Source: CAVOAK01 sp965217615
Lineage (GTDB): Bacteria > Pseudomonadota > Alphaproteobacteria > UBA8366 > CAVOAK01
DNA length: 64,000 nt
Direction of reading: 5' to 3'
Assembly: GCA_965217615.1 (NCBI GenBank)
Contig: CBDCIT010000018.1
Location: 1-64,000 of the forward strand
Below the pieces are notes generated by a model. That model did no database searches. It saw only the letters and a program-made list of their open reading frames with translations, and was not told where the DNA came from. How positions within the stretch are numbered: position 1 is the stretch's first letter; every line of letters begins with the position of its first letter. This document shows, one piece after another, positions 16,959 to 25,960 of this stretch. The translations under genes and the position numbers were made by a program.

Positions 16959-17576
16959 GTGGAGCAAGCGCAACGGGACGGCGTCCATGTCATCTACACG
17001 CGCGGCTACGGACATATGCGTTTGCGCCTGGAGTCCATGTACGAAGACATATACCTGGGCGTGCAACTCGGCCCGGCGATACGCGATGTCCTTGCCCAAC
17101 TCGACAAGGCCAAAGCCACGCGCGAGCACATTGAGAAATACCGCGATTCTATCGTGGAGCTGTTGGCCTTGCGCCGCGATGTGCTGAAGGCCGATGCAGC
17201 CGAGCAGGGCGTGACGGTTCCCGATCATGAGGACTACGGCGTATGGCGGGCCTATATCGACGAGCTGACGGTTATGGGCGAGAGGATCCTTGTCGACAGG
17301 GAGGCATATGGCATCCGTCTCGCCGGTATTGCTCTCAGAGGAGAGGGTCTCGGATCGGCGCTCTCGAGAGCCCGCGAGACGCTTCGCGACGACGACAGGC
17401 ATATCCCGGACGCCAGGAAGCTGGAGCGCCAAGCCGGGCGGGCCGCACTACGGGAGAAGTACAACGCTCACAGTCTCGACGAACCCGAACCGCTCCGCAA
17501 ACTGCGCAAGAAGGCTGAGAAGCAGGAGCGCAAGGCCAGCAAGCAGCAGAGCAAGGGCCGCGGCATGAGCATGTGA
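16959..17576 (+). pseudogene. C-terminal fragment of a charged helical protein, possibly a mobilisation protein
   Basis: About 205 residues of mostly helical, strongly charged sequence ending KKAEKQERKASKQQSKGRGMSM. The frame is open upstream into the barrel junction (…TANREVEQAQRDGVHVIYTRG), showing it is the tail of a larger protein rather than a gene starting at GTG 16959. Composition and the basic tail resemble C-terminal parts of conjugative relaxases or mobilisation proteins, but no catalytic motif is present and I do not assign a family. Confidence 0.4.
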
Positions 17577-17963
17577 TGGCGGACGATCCCGGTCGGCGCG
17601 CTACACGGTTTGGCTAGATGGCTCGCGACGTAGCCGACCTGGACGGCGGGGCGGCCCCCGCCGCGAGCATCATGGTGACCAACATTTGCACCAACGAGCG
17701 GGCCTCTCTCGCGTCGGATGGCCTATCCGTCAACATCCAGCACTCGGTAGCCGTCGTTCATGAGGTCAAGGGACTTGCAGAACACGATGCGTCGGGTTGA
17801 GAACCAAACGCCGAAGGGCATCCGTATCCCGCTTCCTCTTCCCTCAAGCGCTCGTGTATCGTAAACCGTTTCAGAGTGCGCAGTTAGCCCGAGCGGCGTT
17901 TGAGCGGCAGCGTCCGCCGCGCATGTGGGGGTGTCAAACGGCTTTCAATATTGACCCCCGATC
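17577..17963. other. Gene-free stretch ending in an IS21-like terminus
   Basis: No recognisable coding sequence is present. The last part (17936-17958, TCAAACGGCTTTCAATATTG followed by ACC CCC) matches the IS21-like terminal motif found at several breakpoints in this window (compare 55081-55106). Confidence 0.4.
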
Positions 17964-18041
17964 TGGAGTGCGCCCCTGAGGGGGGACAGGTTGCACGTTT
18001 GGAATTGACCGGGAAGGCTGGGCTTTCAGAGGATGGAAGCG

Positions 18042-18392
18042 ATGGCCAAGCACCGAACCTACAGTATTGAGTTCAAGCGACAGGTTGCTCAGGAATATCT
18101 CGGAGGCGAGACCCTTCACGGGCTGGCTAGGCGCCATGACGTCTCGCGCAACCTGATCCGCATCTGGGTGTCGAAGCTCGAAGCCGGCGCGTTTGACGAA
18201 GACGTGGAAGCCGCCGGTCTTCTCCAGGAATTTGAGGCGAAGATCTCTGCCCTTGAGCGCCTGGTAGGCCGGCAGGCGCTGGAGATTGAGTTTCTAAAGG
18301 GGGCACTCAAGAGCGCACCACGGCCGAGAAGCGCGACTACGTCCGTGATTGCCGGCCCCGTGGGCTCACCATCGCGCGAGGATGTCGTCTGA
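18042..18392 (+). CDS. IS3-family OrfA
   Basis: This 116-residue transposase subunit has a helix-turn-helix (GGETLHGLARRHDVSRNLIR) and a leucine-zipper segment (EAKISALERLVGRQALEIEF). ATG 18042 is preferred over 18033. Its TGA overlaps the ATG of orfB at 18392 (TGATG). The C-terminus past SAPRPRSATT is longer than usual and may reflect a shift of frame near the normal end. Confidence 0.7.
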   Translation: MAKHRTYSIEFKRQVAQEYLGGETLHGLARRHDVSRNLIRIWVSKLEAGAFDEDVEAAGLLQEFEAKISALERLVGRQALEIEFLKGALKSAPRPRSATTSVIAGPVGSPSREDVV

Positions 18393-18896
18393 TGGGCCTG
18401 CCGCGCTCCACCTACTACGATACGCCGGCGACCGAGGCCGACACCGAGATCGTCGCCCGCATCACGGCGATCTGCGAAGAGTTTGAGGCTTACGGCTATA
18501 GACGTGTCGGGGCCGAGCTACGCCATCAGGGGATCGTCGTCAACGGTAAGAAGATCCGCCGTTTGATGCGCCAGCACGACCTGCAGCCCAAGCGTCGCAG
18601 GCGTTTCATCGCCACGACTGACAGCGATCATGATAGTCCGATCGTTCTCCAACCGCGCCAAGGACGTTACGGCCGACAGGCCGAACCAGCTCTGGGTCGC
18701 AGACATCACCTACGTCGCGATCGCCGTTGGCTTCGTTTATGCCGCCGTCATCCTCGATGCGTGGTCACGCCGCGTCGTTGGTTATGCCATCAGCCGCTCG
18801 ATCGATACGCGGCTCACCTTGGCAGCGCTCAAGGCCGCTGTCCGGTCACGACAGCCGCCAAGGGGCTGTATCCACCATTCGGATCGCGGATCGCAA

Positions 18897-20370
18897 GGCG
18901 AGTTCAATCGGTCGTCGCAACACTCTGGCATAGGAGGTTGCTATGACGGTACGCAGACGGCGGTCGGATCGGTCTGGACGGAGCAAGTTGCATTCGCCAG
19001 GTCGACCGGACTCGGCACGGCGTGAGGAGCTTGTTCGGTTCTGGGCAGCGATTGCGACGGGGCGTTCGAGCGAGGACGCGGCCCGAGATGCCGGTGTATC
19101 CCCTCCGGTAGGCTCGAGGTGGTTCCGGAGGTCGGGCGGCATGCCACCATCACATTTATCGCAACCGGCCAAGCCGCTGTCAGGACGTTACCTGTCTTTC
19201 GAGGAACGTGAGGAGATTGCTCTTCTGCGCGCCCAGGGAAGAGGCATACGTCATATTGCTTGCCGGCTGGAGCGAGCACCGTCGACGATCTCCCGCGAGG
19301 TGCGGCGCAACGCGGCGACCCGAAGCGGTGGCCTGGACTACCGAGCAACGACGGCGCAGTGGCATACTGATCGGTCCGCCAAAAGGCCGAAGCCAGCCAA
19401 GCTGGCAACGAATGAGGCGCTGCGGCGCTATGTGCAGGATCGGCTTGCGGGTCGGATCTCGGCACCGGATGGAACGGTGATCGAGGGGCCACGCGTCGTC
19501 TGGAACGGTCGTCGGCATGGGCCGGGGCAGCACAGGCGATGGGCCAGGGCCTGGAGTCCTGAGCAGATCGCGCACCGTCTTCGGATCGACTATCCTGGGG
19601 GGACGGGCCCGAGGATCAAGCGATGCGGATCAGTCATGAGGCGATCTATCAGGCGCTCTACGTACAGGGCCGCGGCGCACTCCGTCGTGAGCTGACCGCC
19701 TGCCTTCGCACGGGAAGGGCACTGCGCGTACCTCGGGCACGTAGCCGCCGGCGGGGAAAATCCTTCGTCACGCCTGAGATCATGATCAGTGAACGATCGG
19801 CGGAAGCAGCTGATCGGGCCGTACCCGGACACTGGGAAGGTGACCTGATCATCGGCTTGGGCAGATCGGCGATCGGCACTCTGGTGGAACGCACCACGCG
19901 GTTCACAATGCTGCTGCATCTTCCCCGAATGGAAGGCCACGGCACCGTCCCGCGCGTGAAGAACGGGCCTGCGCTTGCCGGTCATGGGGCTGAAGCGGTT
20001 CGCGATGCCATCGCCCGGACGATCACGACATTGCCAGCGCAGCTTCGCCGCTCGCTGACCTGGGACCAGGGAGCAGAGATGGCCAGGCATGCGGATCTGC
20101 GGATCGCAACCGGCCTTCCCGTCTACTTCTGCGAACCGCACAGCCCTTGGCAACGCGGAACGAACGAGAACACCAATGGACTGCTTCGACAGTACTTCCC
20201 GAAAGGAACCGATCTGAGCGCACACAGTCCGGACGTACTCGCAGTTGTTGCTGACGCGCTCAATACACGGCCCCGCAAGACCCTCGGATGGAGAACTCCC
20301 GCCGAAGCTCTGGACCAGTGCTTGCAGGCCAGTCAAACTGAACGTGTTGCGACGACCGGTTGAACCCGCC
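18897..20370 (+). mobile_element. IS30-family element, copy 2
   Basis: It has the same inverted ends as copy 1, CAA duplications at 18894-18896 and 20371-20373, and is 1474 bp long. It differs from copy 1 by two extra G in a G run near 19599 and three or so substitutions. Orientation and target codon (HSDRG-S-Q) relative to the host orfB match copy 1 exactly. Confidence 0.95.
18943..20363 (+). pseudogene. IS30-family transposase, frameshifted
   Basis: This is identical to the copy 1 transposase except that the run CTGGGGAC is CTGGGGGGAC here, shifting the frame after ...RLRIDYPGG. The downstream half (from about 19610) continues in another frame with the complete DDE core. It is either a slippage mutation or a sequencing error in the homopolymer. 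As written, no full-length transposase is made. Confidence 0.88.
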
Positions 20371-20739
20371 CAATACGCAGCGGCGGACTATCGCAAGCTG
20401 CTCGCCAAACATGGGTTGATCGGCTCGATGAGCCGGCGTGACAACCCTTACGAGAACGCTATGGCTGAGAGTTTCATGAAAACCCTCAAGGTCGAAGCGG
20501 TCTATCTCATGGAATGCGAGACTTTCGAGGACGTCACTGCAGACCTTCCCAGATTCATCGATGAGGTCTACAACTCACGACGTCTCCACTCCGCGCTCGG
20601 ATATCTGAGCCCGGTACAGTTCGAGGATCAATATGCCCGGCATACGGTCAAGGCCGCCGAGTGATCCTGTCCGGACATAGGGGCGCACTCCACAGGGGGG
20701 TCAATTTTGGACGCCGATTACCCCACCAAGGGGGGCAAT

Positions 20740-20895
20740 ATTCCACGCCGATCAACAACGATCCCGGCAAGCCGGTCCGGCGCCTGGCGCACCGCCGCCG
20801 GAAAGCGGTGGCGCCAGCGATGCGCCGTGCTCGGCGCAATCCCGCAGCGCGCGGCAGACGGCCGGGCAGGAGAGGTCGTTGCCGAGCCTCTCCCC
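20740..20895 (-). pseudogene. IS1595-type transposase fragment
   Basis: A minus-strand frame encodes CGIAPSTAHRWRHRFPAA and QAPDRLAGIVV, resembling the helix-turn-helix region and following linker of IS1595/ISXO2 transposases. Only about 50 codons remain. On the low-coordinate side it stops at an IS21-like terminus (20733-20757); on the other it meets the group II intron fragment. Confidence 0.5.
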
Positions 20896-20971
20896 CCCAG
20901 TTGCGGTAGGAATGCGAATTGCTGCGCACCCCCCGCGCAGATCCGTACTTGGTCGCTAAACCATACGGCTC

Positions 20972-21649
20972 CTACCTCGGGTGATTGACGGCAAACCGCT
21001 GGTCCGGCCATGGGTGGCGGATGGAGGCGCGCGGCCACAAGATTTCGGTCATGCGTTCCAGACGCCTCCAACTGAAACGGGCTCGCTGGGACCGCCGGCG
21101 CAGCGCCCGCATCCACAGGCGTTGCAGCCTGCGGCGGAACGCACGGATGAACCGGCCCGACCCCGGGACGGCAAAGTAGTTGAGCCAGCCTTCGCAGACC
21201 CGCCCGAGCCACTTGCCGACCTCCCAGATGTCGTGGTGCCAGCGCTTGCGGAGCACCTCGTCAATGCGCGCCAGGGTCCTGTTGACCCGTTTGGCGACAG
21301 GTTTGCGACCAAGCCGAAAGCGTCCTCTCAGGGTCGTCGTGCAATAGTGCGTGAAGCCCAGGAAGTCGAAAGTCTCCGGCTTGCCCACCCCGCGCTGGCG
21401 ACGGTTCATCACCGCGAACCGGCCAAACTCCACGAGGCGGGTCTTGTCCTGGTGGAGGCTGAGACCGAACCGGGCCAGCCTCTCCCGAACGTCGCGGAGG
21501 TACCGCTCCGCATCCCGCTTGTGTTGGAACCCGACAACGATATCGTCGGCGTAACGGACGATGATCGCTTCGCCATCCGGGACGTTCGGGCGCCATTTCT
21601 TGTGGAACCACAGGTCGAGCACGTGGTGAGTAGGCCGGGGGAGTCGCAC
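20972..21649 (-). pseudogene. ltrA: Group II intron reverse transcriptase/maturase, C-terminal fragment
   Basis: About 220 codons encode the second half of an intron-encoded reverse transcriptase: IIVRYADDIVVGFQ with the catalytic YADD, FGLSLHQDKTRLVEFGRFA, FDFLGFTHYC, then the maturase X domain (VNRTLARIDEVLRKRWHHDI, WLNYFAVPGSGRFIRAFRRR). The N-terminal reverse transcriptase blocks are missing; upstream the frame meets sequence with IS21-like termini (21682-21770). An N-terminal fragment of a similar protein is at 54830-54985. Non-functional. Confidence 0.85.
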
Positions 21650-21737
21650 CCCCAGCCTCTCGTAGGTAGGGTCGGTGTTGATCGGCGTGTCGATTGGACG
21701 CCGATAAGCACGCTAACCCGTTGATTTTACTCGACCT

Positions 21738-22020
21738 AGGGGGGTCAAAATTGGACGCCGATCAACAGTCAGGAACGGAAAGTACGTGCGCTTTCCGGAC
21801 GATCGACTGTGGGAACACTATGGCCTTACCTGCCTTGCGCCGAGGACCAGGGGCTTTCCGTGGGCGAAGGCATGATCTCGTCGGAAAGCCGGATGCCTGA
21901 GATAGGCATGTCCGGTTTGATGAGCGGGGGTGAGTGAAACGTGGCTATGGTTGAGGCGGAGGCACCGGCACCTGGCGAAAGCCGTCGGCAAACAGCGACT
22001 CCCTTGATCTACGGCAGGGC
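21738..22020 (+). other. IS21-like terminus followed by a probable group II intron RNA remnant
   Basis: GGGGGTCAAAATTGGACGCC starts an IS21-type end at 21739. Beyond it, GGAAAGCCGGATGCCTGAGA ... GTCCGGTTTGATGAGCGG (about 21870-21930) resembles the stem that precedes the maturase gene in some bacterial group II introns. I cannot fold it here and no open frame follows; the identification is tentative. Confidence 0.3.
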
Positions 22021-22243
22021 GCGCCTCCCCTCGACTCTACCGAGGCGTTTTGAGGCGCTGGATTTGAGAGTGATCGGGCTGATTTGAGTGTCAGCGTGGT
22101 GGGTCGGGCTTTGAGAAGGATATTCTGGCCGGGATAGTTGGACAGGCTCTGCGTATGATTGGTTTTTGGTGGGTTTCGGGCATGCGGGAGTCATCGCCGC
22201 CGCAGCGTTGCCCCCTTTCCCCTGTTGCGGTGGAGAGTTGCGA
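22021..22243. other. Non-coding 3' flank of the IS1380-type transposase
   Basis: This lies downstream of the minus-strand transposase ending at 22244. I looked for an inverted terminus matching the 5' side and found none convincing, so the element boundary is not assigned. Confidence 0.3.
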
Positions 22244-23848
22244 TTATGGGGGCGCCAGGGCGGCGTGGGCCTTGAAGAAGAGGTCTTTGTAAGGGCAGGC
22301 ATCGGGCAGGGAGAGCTTGATGCGTCGCACGGAGTTGATGACTTTGGCGCCGACCTTCAGGAGTTTCAGGCGGATGGTATTGGGGACGGCCTTGGCCAGG
22401 GTCGTCTTTTTCAGGGCGACGCGGCGGATACCGTCGATGAGGACATAGGCGAAAGCAGCGAGGAGCAGGCGGAGCTGGTTGGCTTTGTAGGCGTGCGCGC
22501 TCATGCGATTGGCGAACAGATCGAGTTGGCAGTCCTTGATGCGGTTTTCCATGTCGCCGCGTGGGCAATAGGTGTCTTCGTAGAGTTCCCTGGACGGGAC
22601 TTGGTGGCGATCCAGGGAGGTGACGAGGAAGCGGCAGCGCTGTTCGTGTCCGGGCTTGTGTTCGACCTTGGCGATGACGCGCCGGGGCCGGGCCCAGGTT
22701 CTGGATTTGGTGATGTGGTGGAAATCGCCGTAGGCGCGGACCGGCTGGCCGGTTTCGATCATGGCCATGGCGGCCTTGCCGCGGACCCTCTGTGCTTTCT
22801 TGAGCAGGACATCGTTGCGCGCCAGGCCGAAGACGTAATCCACGGCATTTCCCTCGCACCAGCGCATCAGGTTCTCGCGCGCGAAGCCGCTGTCGCCGCG
22901 CAGCAGGATGTCGACGTTGGGCCAACGTTCGCGGATCATCTGGACGATGCGGCGGATCTGGTTGCGCGCACCCCTGGCGCCATCGATGTTGGCGGGTCGG
23001 AGTTGGGCGAGCAGGAGATGGCGGCCGCAGAAGACATAGAGGGGCAAGAAACAGCGGTGCTCGTAATAGCCGTGGAAGAAGGCGTTCTCCTGGCGCCCGT
23101 GGGTCTCCACGTCGGTGGCGTCGATATCGAGGGTGATGCGCGCGGGCGGCGTGTCGCAGGCGTCGAGGAACAGCGCGACGAACAGGTTGGAGAGGCTCTT
23201 GAGACCCGGCTGGGGACCATCTGGCAGTGGTGATAGCGGCGGTTGCCGCAGTTGGGCGAGCAGGAGATGGCGGCCGCAGAAGACATAGAGGGGCAAGAAA
23301 CAGCGGTGCTCGTAATAGCCGTGGAAGAAGGCGTTCTCCTGGCGCCCGTGGGTCTCCACGTCGGTGGCGTCGATATCGAGGGTGATGCGCGCGGGCGGCG
23401 TGTCGCAGGCGTCGAGGAACAGCGCGACGAACAGGTTGGAGAGGCTCTTGAGATTGGGGACCATCTGGTGATAGCGGCGGTTGCCGGTTTCCCAGGATTG
23501 TTCCAGCCGGCTCAGCGTTGACTTGCCGGCCAGCGGAGCCGGGGTCCCGGGATATTCGGTTCCCGGTGAGGCCAGCAATTTCAAGGCCGGGTCGAAACGG
23601 AGGGTGTCGTGGTCGATGATGTCTTCATAGCCGAGCGCCATCCCGCAAACCCGTTGAGCCAACAGGGCGGGAAGGGTATGGGTTAGGCGTTCTCGATCCC
23701 GGTGATCGGTGAAACAGCCCGCCATGCGTTCGAACAGGCGTATCCGGCGCGCCCGCTCGCGCAGTAACAGGACACCGGCGTCCGAGGTGATCTCGCCGCC
23801 GTCGAAGGCGGCGAACACCACCCGTTTGCCGTAATCCGCAAAGCGCAT
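22244..23848 (-). CDS. IS1380-family transposase with an internal 83-residue duplication
   Basis: The start MRFADYGKRVVFAAFDGGEI at 23848 gives the normal family N-terminus; the frame is open further upstream but that part is non-coding. Family landmarks follow: FDGGEITSDAGVLLLRERA, the DIDATD catalytic region, LLRGDSGFARENLM, GDMENRIKDCQLDLFANRMS. The segment from LKSLSNLFVALFLDACDT to GRHLLLAQLR occurs twice in tandem, in frame, so the first catalytic region is doubled. Total 534 residues instead of about 451. The duplication probably abolishes activity. This is a different lineage from the transposase at 4146. Confidence 0.88.
   Translation of the reverse strand: MRFADYGKRVVFAAFDGGEITSDAGVLLLRERARRIRLFERMAGCFTDHRDRERLTHTLPALLAQRVCGMALGYEDIIDHDTLRFDPALKLLASPGTEYPGTPAPLAGKSTLSRLEQSWETGNRRYHQMVPNLKSLSNLFVALFLDACDTPPARITLDIDATDVETHGRQENAFFHGYYEHRCFLPLYVFCGRHLLLAQLRQPPLSPLPDGPQPGLKSLSNLFVALFLDACDTPPARITLDIDATDVETHGRQENAFFHGYYEHRCFLPLYVFCGRHLLLAQLRPANIDGARGARNQIRRIVQMIRERWPNVDILLRGDSGFARENLMRWCEGNAVDYVFGLARNDVLLKKAQRVRGKAAMAMIETGQPVRAYGDFHHITKSRTWARPRRVIAKVEHKPGHEQRCRFLVTSLDRHQVPSRELYEDTYCPRGDMENRIKDCQLDLFANRMSAHAYKANQLRLLLAAFAYVLIDGIRRVALKKTTLAKAVPNTIRLKLLKVGAKVINSVRRIKLSLPDACPYKDLFFKAHAALAPP
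23001..23204. repeat. 204-bp direct repeat, copy 1 (within IS1380 transposase)
   Basis: Identical by eye to 23250-23453, offset 249 bp (83 codons). The 45 bp between them is a rearranged part of the same sequence (GGGGACCATCTGGCAGTGGT...), as expected of a tandem duplication with an altered junction. Confidence 0.9.
23250..23453. repeat. 204-bp direct repeat, copy 2 (within IS1380 transposase)
   Basis: Second unit of the in-frame tandem duplication described at 23001-23204. On the minus strand this unit is translated first. Confidence 0.9.
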
Positions 23849-23984
23849 GAAGTTCCCCCTCAAGACATGGATATCACGCGATCCATCATAGAGTATTGCG
23901 TGGGGCATCGAAGAAGAACACAAGCGTTGAGCCCCGGTTTCCGATAGGCTGGCACCCTCCTGTGATACGCCACGCGAGGTCTCC

Positions 23985-24932
23985 ATGCCGGTCAGCAAGA
24001 AGCGCCGCAACAACAAGAGAAAGCCCGCGCCCACCGCCAGGAAAAAGCCGGCCCTCGAGCCTGTGTCCGAGCCCGCGCCGCCTTTGCCCGACCGTCGGGC
24101 TCTGGAGGGGGTGATGGCCAAGCTCGCCGGCGGGCTGTCCTCCGGCTTTGACGGAAGCGACGGTGATGACGCGGCGCTTTGGCAGGCCCAGGAACTCATG
24201 TACGAAGCCTGGGACACGGGCGCCAAACGCGAACGGATCGAACTGGCCAAACGGGCGCTGGAGATATCCGAACTCTGCGCCGACGCTCATGTGCTGCTGG
24301 CGGAAGAGGCGGCGAAGACCCTCGTCGAGGCGCGGCGCCATTATGAGGCCGGCGTTGCCGCCGGGGAACGGGCGCTTGGGGCGCAAGCCTTCGAGCGTGA
24401 TGCCGGCCACTTCTGGGGCCTTCTGGAGACCCGCCCTTACATGCGCGCCCGCGCCGGTCTCGCCGAATGCCTGTGGGCGGCGGGCGAGCGCGCTGCGGCC
24501 ATCGGCCATTACCGGGATATGCTGCGCCTCAACCCCAACGACAATCAGGGTCTGCGCCATGTCCTGACGTCCTGGCTGCTCGCCACCGGCGATCACGGCG
24601 CCCTGGAGGAACTGCTCGCCGCCTATGACGATGATGTGTTCGCCGCATGGGCCTACGCCAAGACCCTGCTGGCTTTGCGCAAGGACGATGAGGCCGATGC
24701 CCGCACCGCCCTGGCTGCCGCCTGGAAGCGCAATCCCCATGTCCCCGCTCTGTTGACCGGCGCCATGCCGATCCCCGAACATCAGGACGACCACTACACG
24801 CTGGGCTCACCCGACGAGGCGGTCATCTATGTGTTGCAAAACAGGGAAAACTGGACGGCGACACGGGGCGCCTTGCAATGGCTCGCCGAAACCGTGCAAA
24901 CCCTCCCGCCGCCGGACGAAAAACGGCCCTGA
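23985..24932 (+). CDS. TPR-containing protein of the ST7-like type
   Basis: This 315-residue cytosolic protein has a Lys/Arg/Pro-rich N-terminus (residues 1-40) followed by helical repeats of tetratricopeptide type. The segments YEAWDTGAKRERIELAKRAL, CADAHVLLAEEA and NPNDNQGLRHVLTSWLL are characteristic of bacterial proteins annotated as ST7-like or conserved TPR proteins. Members are thought to be scaffolds; no enzymatic role is visible. The gene is divergent from the IS1380 transposase. Its last 20 codons and downstream flank are duplicated at 25252-25417. Confidence 0.8.
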   Translation: MPVSKKRRNNKRKPAPTARKKPALEPVSEPAPPLPDRRALEGVMAKLAGGLSSGFDGSDGDDAALWQAQELMYEAWDTGAKRERIELAKRALEISELCADAHVLLAEEAAKTLVEARRHYEAGVAAGERALGAQAFERDAGHFWGLLETRPYMRARAGLAECLWAAGERAAAIGHYRDMLRLNPNDNQGLRHVLTSWLLATGDHGALEELLAAYDDDVFAAWAYAKTLLALRKDDEADARTALAAAWKRNPHVPALLTGAMPIPEHQDDHYTLGSPDEAVIYVLQNRENWTATRGALQWLAETVQTLPPPDEKRP

Positions 24933-25037
24933 ACGGAAAAACACCCTGTATTTTTGTCGCTTCCCGAAAATTTCTATAACTGTTTGTTTGCAATAGATAA
25001 TCAGACTCCACACTATTCTTCGGTGAGAAATCCGGGT
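24872..25037. repeat. 166-bp direct repeat, copy 1 (3' end of TPR gene plus flank)
   Basis: This runs from CTTGCAATGGCTCGCCGAAA to GAGAAATCCGGGT and is repeated at 25252-25417 with one mismatch seen (CACCCTGTA versus CACCCAGTA). Offset 380 bp. It includes an AT-rich region TTTCTATAACTGTTTGTTTG that may hold the gene's terminator. Confidence 0.92.
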
Positions 25038-25216
25038 CTATTCGGTGTCGCAAGCACTGCATTATCCTAGTCGCAAGCGAGGACGTTCGCTCTTTACGTT
25101 TACGGCGTTGCTTTCATTCTAGATTTCTCATTGCATTGGGCCGCAACCGCGGTGGAAATTCGGACAAATTTATCCTAGTGTGAACCATCAACCACTGACT
25201 GCCGAAGGAGGTCCCC
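25038..25216. other. Short AT-rich intergenic segment
   Basis: No gene here. It ends with GCCGAAGGAGGTCCCC, a perfect ribosome-binding site for the ATG at 25217, indicating that this was the leader of the gene now disrupted by the 166-bp repeat. Confidence 0.4.
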
Positions 25217-25312
25217 ATGGTAATCGCCACAGTCAACTACGAGTATAAAGGCTTGCAATGGCTCGCCGAAACCGTGCAAACCCTCCCGCCGCCGGACGAA
25301 AAACGGCCCTGA
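25217..25312 (+). pseudogene. Chimeric 31-codon ORF: YdhR-type 5' end joined to the TPR gene tail
   Basis: ATG 25217 sits behind AAGGAGGT and reads MVIATVNYEYKG, then enters the 166-bp repeat in the same frame as the original TPR gene (LQWLAETVQTLPPPDEKRP, stop 25310). The first 12 codons look like the start of the monooxygenase-like gene whose 3' part is at 25591-25887. A small fusion peptide could be translated, but function is unlikely. Confidence 0.6.
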
Positions 25313-25417
25313 ACGGAAAAACACCCAGTATTTTTGTCGCTTCCCGAAAATTTCTATAACTGTTTGTTTGCAATAGATAATCAGACTCCACACTATTCTT
25401 CGGTGAGAAATCCGGGT
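25252..25417. repeat. 166-bp direct repeat, copy 2
   Basis: Second copy of 24872-25037. It interrupts the gene starting at 25217 and is followed directly by the C-terminus of a TauE/SafE protein. Confidence 0.92.
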
Positions 25418-25427
25418 TCAACACTCG

Positions 25428-25589
25428 CTAAAACTGATTTCATTCGGCCTGCTTGGTTTTGCTTTCTGGCCATTCATACCGCTGCTTATTGGTTTGATTG
25501 TTTTCGGGTTCATCGGAACCTTCATCGGCAAACATACGCTCAACCGACTTCCTGAGAATGTGTTCCGCATCGCGTTAAAACCATCGTAA
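25428..25589 (+). pseudogene. TauE/SafE-family sulfite exporter, C-terminal fragment
   Basis: About 53 codons: LKLISFGLLGFAFWPFIPLL, a second hydrophobic stretch, then GTFIGKHTLNRLPENVFRIALK, which matches the last two membrane helices and terminal loop of TauE/SafE membrane proteins. These proteins export sulfite or other organosulfur anions. The N-terminal six helices are missing and the tail is cut short (KPS, stop 25587). It may once have exported sulfite from the Xsc reaction. Confidence 0.6.
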
Positions 25590-25590
25590 C

Positions 25591-25887
25591 GACCCGGTTG
25601 AGTGAGCGAAAGCCTACACGTCGGAGCGCGCCGAAATGTTCGTCGACCTGCCGGGTCTCCATTGGAAGATTTGGCTCGATGCCCCTGAGGACCACCGCAC
25701 CGGCGGCATCTATCACTTTAAGGATAGGGCATCGGCCGATGCATATGTGAATGGTCCACTGATGGATCGCCATCGCAAGAACAAGGCGCTCCAAAATCTG
25801 CAAGTCCGCACGTTCAACACGCGCGATGAGATGAGCCGCGTAACGCGCGCGCCTATCTTCTTCGACGAGAATGAGAGTCTTTCGTAG
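25591..25887 (+). pseudogene. YdhR-like monooxygenase-type protein, 3' part
   Basis: The segment FVDLPGLHWKIWLDAPEDHR and TGGIYHFKDRASADAYVNG matches the ferredoxin-like dimeric alpha-beta barrel fold of YdhR-type putative monooxygenases. It ends ...RVTRAPIFFDENESLS at 25887. Upstream, a stop lies just before AKAYTSERAE, and the true 5' end (MVIATVNYEYKG) is at 25217, separated by the repeat and the TauE/SafE fragment. ATG 25636 is an internal codon. Confidence 0.65.
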
Positions 25888-25960
25888 AGCGCGGCAGAAT
25901 AATAAGTGCGGCGGCGCCTTAGAGGTCAACGCGGGTAGCGACTTCGTTCTGCGAATGAAC

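Larger units (their letters stand above)
18392..20663 (+). pseudogene. IS3-family OrfB, frameshifted and split by IS30
   Basis: OrfB begins MGLPRSTYYDTPATEADTEI and contains EAYGYRRVGAELRHQG. A frameshift at about 18635-18655 moves the reading to NRAKDVTADRPNQLWVADIT, with the first catalytic Asp. The frame is then cut after HHSDRGSQ at 18896 by IS30 and resumes at 20374 with YAAADYRKLLAKHG and MAESFMKTLKVE (Glu), ending at 20663. Two independent lesions make it non-functional. Confidence 0.88.
17964..20692 (+). mobile_element. Second, different IS3-family element, split by IS30 copy 2
   Basis: The left end at 17964 reads TGGAGTGCGCCCCTGAGGGG. The right end at 20692, read on the minus strand, reads TGGAGTGCGCCCCTATGTCC, and both run on to GGACAGG. 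Removing the IS30 (1474 bp plus CAA) leaves about 1252 bp, normal for IS3. I find no matching target duplication (flanks GATC and CAGG). Both flanks are IS21-like terminal sequence. Confidence 0.88.

Noticed and set aside
22166..23233. 355-codon open frame on the plus strand
   Set aside because: Shadow of the minus-strand IS1380 transposase; the repeated GEQEMAAAEDIE peptide only reflects the 204-bp DNA repeat.
23886..24794. 302-codon minus-strand frame opposite the TPR gene
   Set aside because: Shadow frame; the plus-strand TPR protein has sensible repeats, start and stop.
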